A stretch of 53,205 bases of DNA from assembly GCA_002104905.1 (NCBI GenBank), contig MCFE01000609.1, positions 1 through 53,205 of the forward strand, given 5' to 3'. Below, one piece after another: positions 11,645 through 19,908 of the stretch (position 1 is its first letter; every line of letters starts with the position of its first letter). The translations under genes and the position numbers were made by a program. The notes under the pieces were generated by a model. That model ran no database searches and had not been told where the DNA came from. It saw nothing but the letters and a program-made list of their open reading frames with translations. Source of the DNA: Basidiobolus meristosporus CBS 931.73. Taxonomy: Eukaryota > Basidiobolomycota > Basidiobolomycetes > Basidiobolales > Basidiobolaceae.

Positions 11645-11992
11645 TGTTGCAATATTATGAGGAGTATTGGAAGTGATATGGAGAACTAGAGGATTTACAT
11701 GTTACTCCCTTATAGATTTATTGATCAAAAGTGTGGTATTTATACTTTTGATGAAGTAGAGCAAACAAACATGTGGAGTTTGCTAATGAAGATCCCAAGA
11801 ATATGAGTGCAAAGTGTGGGGGCTTTTGGACAACTTTGAGAAAGATCATAATCTGGGTACCTGATAATTTGGTGAAAATATTCTAAGTAAATCCAACAAG
11901 AAATTTGGTCAGGACAGTATGCTAATCAAAGAATAAGATATATGTGACTAAGTCAGCATGAATATATTGGTGACAACTTGATAATTACAGCA
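11645..11992. repeat. Copia-type LTR, family B, copy 3
   Basis: A 348-bp copy flanked by ATTAT on the left (11640-11644) and TTTAT on the right (11993-11997), a one-mismatch 5-bp target duplication. It is preceded by segment F, as copy 1 is. Confidence 0.85.
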
Positions 11993-12331
11993 TTTATATC
12001 ACCCTATGAGAAACTATTGTGATGATCCCATCAAAAGGCTGCCACAGATTTAAAGTCCTGTGACTAAAAGGTACTGATCCCTTCAGGACACTGTGCAGGG
12101 ACTGTTGAAAAAGAATTGCACCCCAGATTTCACAAAACACTTGGTCAAAATTTTCATCATAATGATATATAAGTGGCTTTTGATTGGTTCCCTGCCAACT
12201 TGCTCACTTTCTAATCCCAGACACTCTATCACCTCCTACGTTTGTGTGCATTGATTGGCTATTGCCTCTTTTTCACACTCCTTACTTCCTGATGCAACCG
12301 TTTCTCTTACTTTTCATGCGTACAAATTGAT

Positions 12332-12652
12332 TTATTTCTGTTGAAGCTTCAGTTGAACCTCAATTGCTAATGTTATTGACCTATACAAGTCCCTATACCC
12401 TAAATTAACATTAAGCTTAACTCCATACCTAATAAGTAACTCCTTTAAAATCCACCACTCAACAAGTATTTCTACTGTAATGCTCTGTTTCCATGACTTT
12501 AGCAGGAACCTTACAGCTTTATGCCACTGTTCATCTACTGGCTCCCATATGTCCTGGTCTTCAGCCAGCACTGCAAGGTATAGCACCTCATCTGCCAGTC
12601 TTTGAATTAAATCCTTGCAATATTGAAGTACATTTTCTTCAGAACTACTCAT
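12332..12652 (-). CDS. Hypothetical transposon-borne protein, C-terminal piece
   Basis: A 106-codon open stretch beginning MSSSEENVLQYC and continuing through an acidic, Trp-rich, probably helical region. The homologous stretch near 2650-2900 in copy 1 is broken by stops, so this is the better preserved copy. Together with 13160-12774 it belongs to one protein family carried by the TIR element. No catalytic motif is visible. Function unknown. Confidence 0.35.
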   Translation of the reverse strand: MSSSEENVLQYCKDLIQRLADEVLYLAVLAEDQDIWEPVDEQWHKAVRFLLKSWKQSITVEILVEWWILKELLIRYGVKLNVNLGYRDLYRSITLAIEVQLKLQQK

Positions 12653-12773
12653 GAAGAAGTGCTGTAACCTCTTGGTGTGCCTATCAACATTCCAAAATTA
12701 CACAGTAGGCATTGTGATAACCTTATGAGTTCTTGACATTGTTAGTTTGTCTGTCAGTGAGATCTTACCTCTG

Positions 12774-13160
12774 TCAACAATGGAGAATGCCATTCTCTGC
12801 AAGCTCATCTACCACTCTGGAGTGTAGCTCAGCTGGCTGCACTTCCAATTGTTCTGAAAACAGCTGTTTTCTTGTTAGTAATTCTTCTTGGCTATGATGG
12901 GATTCAGTCTGTTCCAGGCTTACAGTGTTAATTGGCAAGAACTGCAGCATTTTTCTCATGCCACCCTGTCTCTGGCTTGTGTAGACTTTTTTCCCTTTAC
13001 CTTTTCCTTGATCACTGCTGGGTCTTTCACTGCCACTTTGTCTGGGTGCCTCTTCTATTGACCTATATTTTCTCCTAGATAAATGCTGCTGTGATGCATC
13101 TGTTTTGGCCTGCATTTCCCTTGCTGCCATTCTGTGGGCAACCTGACACTTCTTTCCCAC
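12774..13160 (-). CDS. Hypothetical transposon-borne protein, Lys/Gln-rich piece
   Basis: A 128-codon stretch rich in Arg, Lys, Gln and Ser with a QHLSRRKYRS block also seen (QHLSRKKCS) at 3245-2889. The C-terminal third is Glu- and Leu-rich and may be coiled-coil. It lies fully inside the TIR element. Basic, low-complexity composition would suit nucleic-acid binding, but that is inference. Confidence 0.35.
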   Translation of the reverse strand: MGKKCQVAHRMAAREMQAKTDASQQHLSRRKYRSIEEAPRQSGSERPSSDQGKGKGKKVYTSQRQGGMRKMLQFLPINTVSLEQTESHHSQEELLTRKQLFSEQLEVQPAELHSRVVDELAENGILHC

Positions 13161-13354
13161 TTGTTTTGAGCTCTCAGCCCATGCTGTGATGGGCTCCTGA
13201 GGTAGCTGCTTGTATTTATCACTGCCAGGTCCTTCACTGCTAGTTTGATTGAGTGCTTGCCTTTTATGGGATCATCACAACTATTTCCTGTAGGGTGGTC
13301 TATTTTTGGCAATGACGCCATCTCCACATTCAGGCCTTTTTGATGATTGTGTTT

Positions 13355-13359
13355 GATCC
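13355..13359. repeat. Target-site duplication of Copia-1, left (GATCC)
   Basis: The five bases before the left LTR are GATCC. The five after the right LTR (18395-18399) are GATTC, a one-mismatch duplication. Confidence 0.7.
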
Positions 13360-14059
13360 TGTTGTAAGAGTCTTGGAGATATTGGAAGTGATTAGGAGGA
13401 GAAGTAGATTAGGTGGTTTTCACTTAATGATTTATTGAATGTAAAAGTAGTATTTATACTTTTACCTGGTCTTGGCATAAAAAACACGTAGAATAGGTAA
13501 GGAAGGTCCCAAGAACATGTGTGCAAAGTTTGGGGCTGTTTGTGTTGTAAGAGTCTTGGGGATTTGGAAGTGATTGGGAGGACAAGTAGAGTGTGTGGTT
13601 TTCACTTAATGTTTATTAGTTGTAAAAGTAGTATTTATACTTTTACCTGGTCTTGGCATTACAAACACGTAGAGTAGGTTAAGGAAGGTCCCAAGAACAT
13701 GTGTGCAAAGTTTGGGACTGCTTGGACAACTTTGAAAATTTTCATGTTCTGGGTAGCTGGTATTTTGGTGAAAATATTCCAAGAAATTCCCAACAAGGAA
13801 TTTTGGTCAGTATTCTCTAGGATTTGAAGGTGATGATCTAAATGACTAATTTAGGTGAATACTTAGGTGGAAGTACAAATCTTTACAACAGTTTGGACAA
13901 CTTTGAGAATTTCATGTTCTGGGTACCTGGTATTTTGGTGAAAATATTCCAAGTAAATCCCAACAAGGAATTTGGTCAGTATTCTCTAGGATTTGAAGGT
14001 GCTGATCTAAGTGACTAAGTTAGGTGAATATTTAGGTGGAAATACAAATTTTTACAACA
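13360..14059. repeat. Copia-1 left LTR (family A), split by a nested LTR
   Basis: Segments 13360-13542 and 13896-14059 together form a 347-bp LTR beginning TGTTGTAAGAGTCTTGG and ending TTTTTACAACA, matching 18046-18394. A 348-bp solo LTR plus one copy of its target duplication separates the halves. Confidence 0.92.
13543..13890. repeat. Nested solo LTR (family A)
   Basis: A complete 348-bp LTR from TGTTGTAAGAG to TTTACAACA lies inside the left LTR of Copia-1, in the same orientation. It is flanked by GTTTG on both sides (13538-13542 and 13891-13895), a perfect 5-bp target duplication. It is a later insertion that has lost its interior by LTR-LTR recombination. Confidence 0.93.
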
Positions 14060-14068
14060 CTCCCACTC
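14060..14068 (-). promoter_or_regulatory. Polypurine tract of Copia-1
   Basis: On the coding strand GAGTGGGAG immediately precedes the 3' LTR, the expected site for plus-strand DNA priming during reverse transcription. The same tract borders the family B LTRs at 8635 and 11543. Confidence 0.8.
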
Positions 14069-14070
14069 AG

Positions 14071-14541
14071 CTAAATGCTCATACTGACTAGTCCTAATTT
14101 TGACCTAAGATACTCAAACTTGTTTCTAGCTAATGGCTTGGTAAATATGTCTGCAATCATTTCATCTGTAGGACAGTAAGCTAATCTAACTAAGTTATTC
14201 TCTATAGCTTCACATATGAAATGATGGCTAATATCTATGTACTTGGTTCTAGCATAAAAAGTTGGATTTCTACCTAATTGTATACATCCTTGATTATCTT
14301 GAAACAAAGTAATAGGCATTTTTTGACATAGGCCTATATCTGTAAAAAGTTTTCTTAACCACATTGCTTCTTTTGTAGCTTGACAGGCTGCCATGTACTC
14401 TGTCTCTGTGGTAGAGAGTGCTACGGTTGGTTGCTTTCTTGAGTTCCATGAAATTGCTCCTTTACAGCCAAGAAAGGTGTATCCTGTGGTGGATCTTCTG
14501 TCTTCTAAATTTTGTCCCCAATCAGCATCAGAGTATCCCAC
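14071..14541 (-). pseudogene. Copia-1 RNase H domain
   Basis: The 156-codon C-terminal part of the Copia polyprotein. It holds the three acidic residues of Ty1/Copia RNase H in order: YSDADWG near the start, STTETEYMA in the middle and FQDNQGC further on. It then has the H-I-D-I-x-H-H-F pattern (here YIDISHHF) and the closing ADIFTKPL motif. It degrades the RNA strand of the RNA-DNA hybrid. The frame is open to its natural end near the polypurine tract but is separated from the RT frame by stops between 14541 and 14734. Confidence 0.92.
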
Positions 14542-14733
14542 CAGATCCTGTTCTGAGTCATTATAAGTGTATCTTAAGCAGATATCAGCAGTTCCTTCTA
14601 GGGATCAAAAAATTTGCTTAACTGCTGCAATATGATCAGATCCATAGCTCTGATTATGTTGGCTGACAGCTCCCACTGAATATGAGATATCTGGACGTGT
14701 TCCAAGCATGATATACATCAGACTGCTAATCAT

Positions 14734-15492
14734 TTATTGAGAAGGAAAGTCAGGGCTTTCAGATGGCACCAAGCTCTCTTGATTTGGACAAGTTTTGACC
14801 AAGTTAAGTTCTGTCTCCATTGGGGTAGCTGCTGGTTTACAGTCTTCCATTTGGTACTTCTTTAGTATATCTTGAATATACTTGGATTGGCTTAGGGTGA
14901 TAGTTGGGGTACTTCTGTCTATGGAGAACTTAATCCCTAAGTAGTAACTAAGTTCTCCTAGATCAGACATCTTAAACTCCTTCGATAGGCTGGATTTAGT
15001 CCCTTCCAATGTTTCTAGGTTATTGGCAGCTATAATAAGATCATCCACATATAGAGCCAATAGAACTGAATCTGCTCTATCCAACTTATAGTATATACTA
15101 TAGTCAGCATTACTCCTTTTGAAACTCAAAGATTCCATATAAGAATCTATCTTACAATTCCAGGCTCTTGGTGATTGTTTGAGACCATATAGTGACTTTT
15201 TAGGCTTGCAAACCAAATGGGGGTTATCTTGGTCAACAAATCCATCAGGCTGGTCCATATACATGTCCTCATCAAGTTCTCCATTCAAAAATGCATTTTT
15301 TACATCCATTTGATGAATAAAAAACTTATATTTGGCTACAATAGCCAATATTAATCTGATGGAATTAAACTTGGCTACCAGTGCAAAGGTCTCAGTATAG
15401 TCAAGTCCTTTTGTTTGAGAGTATCCTTTGGCTACAAGTCTTGCTTTGTATCTTTCAGTTGTACCATCAGCCTTGTATTTTGTCTTGAACAC
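14734..15492 (-). pseudogene. Copia-1 reverse transcriptase domain
   Basis: 252 codons of RVT_2-type reverse transcriptase. The start resembles the family pattern KARLVAKGYSQ, then QMDVKNAFLNGEL with the first catalytic Asp, KSLYGLKQSPRAWN, and YVDDLIIAA with the catalytic YVDD box. Near the C-terminus are DLGELSYYLGI and the A-T-P-M block. All key RT residues are present. In-frame stops lie on both sides (towards integrase near 15493-15513 and after 14734), so the piece is cut off from its neighbours. Confidence 0.93.
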
Positions 15493-15513
15493 CCATCTGC
15501 ATCCAATTGATTT

Positions 15514-16563
15514 TCAGTTGATTGGTAATTTGATCAAGTCCCAAGTTTGATTTTCCGTCAGGGCCTGATATTCCTCAGTCATTGCAGATCTCCAAAGCTT
15601 TGTCTGAGGGCTATTTAGAACCTCTTTTACAGTCTGGGGCTCATCAATATGGACTGAATAGGCATAGGCTAAGTTTGTACCCTCATTGATATAGTATTTT
15701 GGGCTATTTCTTGTCCAATTGGAACTCTGGGCACTTGATACTGGAATGGTCACTTCTGGGATATACCTAGGCACTGATTCTGGCTGAACCACGGTTGTAG
15801 AGTCCTCTGGAGTGAAAAAATTTTCATTGTTTTGCTCTGATTCAATCCAGACAGTTGGGGGATTTGAGATCAAATTTTCATCATCATCTGATGTCATTTT
15901 TTGTGAAAATTTTAAATGTTCATCAAACAACACATCCATGGACTTGATCAGCTTCTTTGCTTTGGTATTGTAGAGTCTGTATGCCTTACTCTCATTGCAT
16001 AAGCCTAAAAATATGCATTTTACACTTTTTGGCTCAAATTTTGACTGATTTCCGGCCAGTTTTTTGGCATATGCTGTACACCCAAATATTCTTAGATGTT
16101 CTGCACTTGGTCTGTATCCGTACCATGCTTCAAATGGAGTAGAATCACAAAGTATTCTGTTATAACTCCTATTTTTAGGGTATACAGCAGTGGCAACTGA
16201 TTTTGCCCAAAAATCATAGGATAATTTTTGATCATGGATAATAGATCTTGCCATATCAAATATTGATCTGTTAGCATGTTCTGCTACTCCATTTTGCTTT
16301 GGGGAGTATGGTACAGTAGTCTCTTGCTTTATCCCATGAATTTTGCAGAAGTGGATGAAGAGTTTTGAGGTATATTCTCCATCATTGTCAGAGCGTATTT
16401 TCTTGATTTTTTCACCAGTTTCTCTCTCCACCATGGCTTTAAACTCCCTGAGCTTAGACAGAGCTTCTTCCTTTCTCTCCATGAAGTAGACCCATGTGTA
16501 TCTTGTATAATCATCAATAAAAGTGATTAAGTACTTCATCCTGCCTAAGGATAAATTTTGCAT
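15514..16563 (-). pseudogene. Copia-1 integrase core and C-terminus
   Basis: 349 codons. TFIDDYTRYTWVYFM carries the first catalytic Asp, IRSDNDGEYTS the second, and PKQNGVAEHANR the Glu, giving a complete DDE triad. Beyond it is the GYRPSAEHLRIFGC and KSVKCIFLGL region found in Copia integrases, then a Ser/Pro/Glu-rich linker towards the RT. It inserts element cDNA into the genome. A frameshift separates it from the zinc finger frame just upstream (16777-16514). Confidence 0.93.
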
Positions 16564-16777
16564 AGGTCCACACAGATCTGAGTGAGTTAGATCTAATTTT
16601 TTTCTTAGTTTTGATTAACCCAGAGCTCTTGAATGGTTGTCTGGCTTGTTTCCCATATATGCAGGCTTCACAGTGCTCCATATTAGCTGGGGGATCAATT
16701 TTCACTCCAGAAATTAGCTGATCTTTGATCACTTTACGCAAATAATCAAAATTGTGTGTCCAAATCTCCTGTGCCAA
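16514..16777 (-). pseudogene. Copia-1 integrase zinc-finger region
   Basis: Continues the gag-pre-integrase domain after a frameshift near 16730-16770. HCEACIYGKQARQPF supplies the CxxC half of the HHCC finger; the His half (LWHRRFGH) is at the end of the preceding frame. A second frameshift near 16600 leads into the integrase core frame. Confidence 0.85.
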
Positions 16778-18014
16778 AGCATTGGTGTTTCTTCATTTAA
16801 GTTACTTATATTGGCTTCCAGATATGATGGAATATAAGTCAACTTGTATAGATTCTGATCTCTGATGCCCAAAGCAATATGGGCACCATTTTGATCAGTG
16901 ATCCTGCATCCAGAATTGTCAAAACTGAAACTGAGTCCTTCTGCTTTGGCCTTGCTTACAGAGAGTAGGTTCTTGGCTATTTCTGGTACATAGAGTACTT
17001 CTTTAAAGGTCAGTGTATGGCTTCCTTCACTGCTTCTAAGGTTTACTTGGATAGTTCCTTCTCCCACTGCATCAAGTGTTCTATTGTCACCCATGAAAAC
17101 CTTCTTAATTGGAATTTCTTGATATTGGGTAAGAAGTTCTTTTTGGTGTGTAAAGTTTTGAGATGCTCCAGAGTCAATATACCACGTCTGAGAATCCTTG
17201 TTTGTGGTCATATTTAGTGCAGATATGAATAGTCTATCTTCAGTTGTTGCAGCATTTCCATATTCAGGCTTCTTTTGCTGATAATCTCTCTTTTTGAAAC
17301 ACCGGTCTGATGTGTGTCCTTTCCTTTTGCAGTAGTTGCAAAATAGGTTGCTGTTGCCTTTGTAGGGTCTTGGGTACCTCCTTTGCTGGTTATCATTGCA
17401 TATTAAAGCATTTTCTTCTTCCTTCTTATTGGCGCTTGATTTTCTTAATTCTTCATCCAGGAGCCTTCCATATACGTAATTTGAGGTCAAATCTTCAGTT
17501 CTGGACTCTAGGGCTGATACAAGGCCCTGAAACTCGTCTGTCAGGCTATTCAGGATGGTAACTATCACATCCTCATCAGTAGTTGGTACGCCCACAGATT
17601 CCATCTCATCTACCAGCAGGGTAATTCTGTTAATTAGATATTTCATTTCTTCTCCTGGCAGCATCTTTGTAGTAAAGAATTTTCTTCTCAGATACATTTT
17701 CTTGGCAGCTGAACATGACTGGTAGGTTTCTTCTAATGCTTTACAGGCATTCTTTGCCGTTTTTGCTCTTGAGCATTGAATTAGCAATTTGTCCTTGACA
17801 TTAAGGCAAATGCAGTTAATGGCACTTTGTTCTTTCTTCTGGTACTTTAAGGCTTCCTCTCCCACGTTTTTAGGAGGGCATTCTTCTCCCATGACAATAT
17901 CCCAAAGGCCTCTTTCTTGCAGCAGCATCTTCATCTTCACCTTCCACACTTGGTAGTTAGATCCATCCAACTTTTCAGCAGAGGGAAAATTCCAGTAATA
18001 GCAGTAGTAGACAT
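16729..18014 (-). pseudogene. Copia-1 gag, CCHC knuckle and protease
   Basis: The open frame from 17970 covers 413 codons: a Copia gag (UBN2/DUF4219 type) with GSNYQVWKVKMKMLL at the start, a CNYCKRKGHTSDRC zinc knuckle about 215 residues in, retropepsin motif WYIDSGASQNFTH about 270 residues in, and the gag-pre-integrase LWHRRFGH at the end. The likely true start codon is at 18012-18014, next to the PBS, but a single-base loss around 17980-17990 puts it out of frame with the rest. Catalytic Asp of the protease is intact, unlike in Copia-2. Confidence 0.92.
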
Positions 18015-18030
18015 TGCAGAGAGTGACAGC

Positions 18031-18045
18031 TTGGGGCTCATAACC
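18031..18045 (-). promoter_or_regulatory. Primer-binding site of Copia-1
   Basis: On the coding strand GGTTATGAGCCCCAA follows the 5' LTR without a gap. It is complementary to the anticodon region of initiator tRNA-Met (GGGCUCAUAACC). This is the half-tRNA priming mode known from Drosophila copia and Ty5, rather than use of the tRNA 3' end. The same site is kept at 11180-11194 and is mutated at 37699-37713. Confidence 0.8.
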
Positions 18046-18394
18046 TGTTGTAAGAGTCTTGGAGATATTGGAAGTGATTTGGAGAACAAGTAGATTATGT
18101 GGTTCTCACTTAATGATTTATTGAATGTAAAAGTAGTATTTATGCTTTTACCTGGTCTTGGCATTACAAGCACATAGAATAGGTTAGGGAAGGTCCCAAG
18201 AACATGTGTGCACAGTTTGGGGCTGTTTGGACAACTTTGAGAATTTTCATGTTCTGGGTACCTGATATTTTGGTGACAATATTCCAAGTAAATCCCAACA
18301 AGGAATTTGGTCAGGATTCTCTAGGATTTGAAGGTGATGATCTAAGTGACTAAGTTAGGTGAATATTTAGGTGGAAATACAAATTTTTACAACA
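18046..18394. repeat. Copia-1 right LTR (family A)
   Basis: 349 bp, TGTTGTAAGAGTCTTGG...TTTTTACAACA. This is the 5' LTR relative to the coding strand and should carry the element's promoter. It matches the combined halves of the left LTR with scattered differences. Confidence 0.93.
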
Positions 18395-18795
18395 GATTCT
18401 TCAGAAATTTGATATGAATTACTTCCCCAGCTGAAAAGCAAAAGGACAGCCTCTCTTCCCAAAATTTCCACACTACAATACAGGTTTAAAGGTTTTTAAG
18501 CTTCCCTTGCATCACTTACGCTGTTAAGTATCCTGACTTTGATCAGTCCTACACCAGTAAAGAAACTGGTAAGCTCATAGAATTCAATCCAAGTTCTACA
18601 CAAAATCATGTGCTTTTCTGCCTATGGTTTATTTTGGGTGTAAGACTAAAAATATTAGTGAAGGTTATATCTTCTATTCCTCTATCAAACTCCCAATAAG
18701 ATATTTCAGTATCAGTGTACTGGAAGTTGATGTATATAATTGATTAGCCTCTGCATTGCCAAATTAAACCCAAACTAATTATAACACAACACTAC
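18395..18795. repeat. Dispersed repeat R, copy 2 (right part)
   Basis: Homologous to 6275-6915, starting right after Copia-1 at CTTCAGAAATTTGAT. About 200 bases present in copy 1 are missing from the middle. Its left remnant lies before 13360, so Copia-1 inserted into it. Confidence 0.6.
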
Positions 18796-18796
18796 A

Positions 18797-19040
18797 GAGT
18801 ACTTATACTCTGAAATTGGAACATGCTTAGGAAGGTTTCAAGAACATCTGCATAAAGTCTGAGGCTGTTCAGACAACTTATAATATTTCATACTATGGTT
18901 CCCTAATGTTTTGGCAAAACTACTCTTAGTCATTCCCAACAAGGAATTTGGACAGAATTCTTGATTCAAACTACATGTGAAATATATATGGTCAAAATGG
19001 GTAATCTAATAAAGATGAGTGATTTATAGCACAGTGTATG
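18797..19040. repeat. Decayed fragment of a family A-like LTR
   Basis: Contains in order the landmarks of the family A LTR (GGAAGGT..CAAGAACAT, a GGCTGTTCAGACAAC variant, CCCAACAAGGAATTTGG) but lacks both termini. Same orientation as the Copia-1 LTRs. Older than Copia-1 judged by its many differences. Confidence 0.55.
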
Positions 19041-19299
19041 AATGAAATGACCAGAGGTAAAGAAGTGTAATTTAACTGGGTAAACTGGTATACTGGCATC
19101 ATACAATAGATGTGGTTAGCCATTGTAAGGCTGTCACAAAGCCATCAGAAGTCTGCTGAAAGGCCATTAAAACATTGACATCCTCTTACCATAATAGGTA
19201 ATCCAGACATACTGGCCAGCTGAATACCACAATAACACTATCAGAATCCCAGTAAGAGCCTGTCAGGTGGCTTATATTGTACCCTCAGTAGAAAAGCTG

Positions 19300-19605
19300 G
19301 GTAGCTCAAACTATCAAGTCTTGAATCTGAAGCCAAGAGGGTACTGCAGGAAAGTTGCCCCTGCAAAAGATTCATAGCAGAAGAATTCCTCTTCAACAGC
19401 GCTGTACAAAAAGATCTAAAGTACTAGAAGAAGGCATATGGTGTCTTTAACTTGATTTGCCTGACAACAGAGAATAAACATAGAATTCAATTGACAACTA
19501 AGGCTGCAAAGTGCTCTTGGAAGGCATTGGACGTTGCAGCCCAGCCATGCCCAGTAGCCATGAGGATGTATTTATGGCCAAAATTCTTCACCACTAGGAA
19601 TCACT
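19300..19605 (+). pseudogene. Copia gag relic on the plus strand
   Basis: Opposite in strand to Copia-1 but recognisable as the same gag family: SSNYQV near 19304, and in one frame ICLTTENK...AAKCSWKALD...MRMYLWPKFFTT, which lines up with ICLNVKDK...AKNACKALE...KKMYLRRKFFTT of Copia-1. Stops and shifts break it. It marks the boundary between the repeat-rich left block and the genic block starting with the transcription factor. Confidence 0.6.
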
Positions 19606-19908
19606 GTGCGCATTGGAAGCTTAGGTTTAAACCAGTGAAAACCTCAAGTAAAAAAACACCCAAGTATACATGCTCGTTGCGTGCCATCATTGGATGGTCC
19701 GGAGTCCATACCAATTGTATGCAGGAAAATTTTGCCGAATATTTCGTAGCATAGTGAATTCGAGATGATTCGTACCGAACGTTACTGCGGAGATGTTTGC
19801 ATGGCACATGAATGATTGGGAAAGTCGCCCACCTAATGGGCATATATCTACATGGGCTCTACATGAAATTTCCCTTGTTAAGCTGACCGTCGATTCACCT
19901 GCAACACA
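19606..19908. other. Presumed promoter region of the Zn2Cys6 gene
   Basis: About 300 bases between the gag relic and the ATG at 19909. Base composition shifts here from AT-rich to near balanced. I see no convincing TATA box or binding motif. Confidence 0.4.

Larger units (their letters stand above)
12018..13279 (-). mobile_element. TIR-bounded mobile element, unknown superfamily
   Basis: A 1262-bp unit. Its left end TGTGATGATCCCAT...AAAAGGC and right end GCCTTTT-ATGGGATCATCACA are inverted copies of each other over about 22 positions with one gap. It is flanked on both sides by ACTAT (12013-12017 and 13280-13284), a perfect 5-bp target duplication. The minus strand carries two open pieces, 13160-12774 and 12652-12332, homologous to the fuller copy at 2327-3602. 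TG...CA ends and a 5-bp duplication also suit a solo LTR of an unknown retroelement. The long inverted ends and the protein content favour a DNA-transposon or an LTR-captured unit. Superfamily not resolved. Confidence 0.7.
13360..18394 (-). mobile_element. Copia-1: full-length but mutated Ty1/Copia retrotransposon
   Basis: A complete element coding on the minus strand. Right LTR (5' LTR) is at 18046-18394 and left LTR (3' LTR) at 13360-14059, interrupted by a nested solo LTR. A PBS abuts the right LTR and a polypurine tract the left one. Coding order is gag, CCHC knuckle, protease, integrase, RT, RNase H, which is Copia rather than Gypsy order. Frameshifts and stops split the single expected polyprotein into at least five frames, so it cannot move autonomously. 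It inserted into dispersed repeat R, whose halves lie on either side. Confidence 0.93.

Noticed and set aside
2327-13279. Copies at 2327 and 12018 as the two LTRs of one element
   Set aside because: The 12018 copy has its own matching ends and target duplication, and the interior contains unrelated elements on both strands. They are separate copies.
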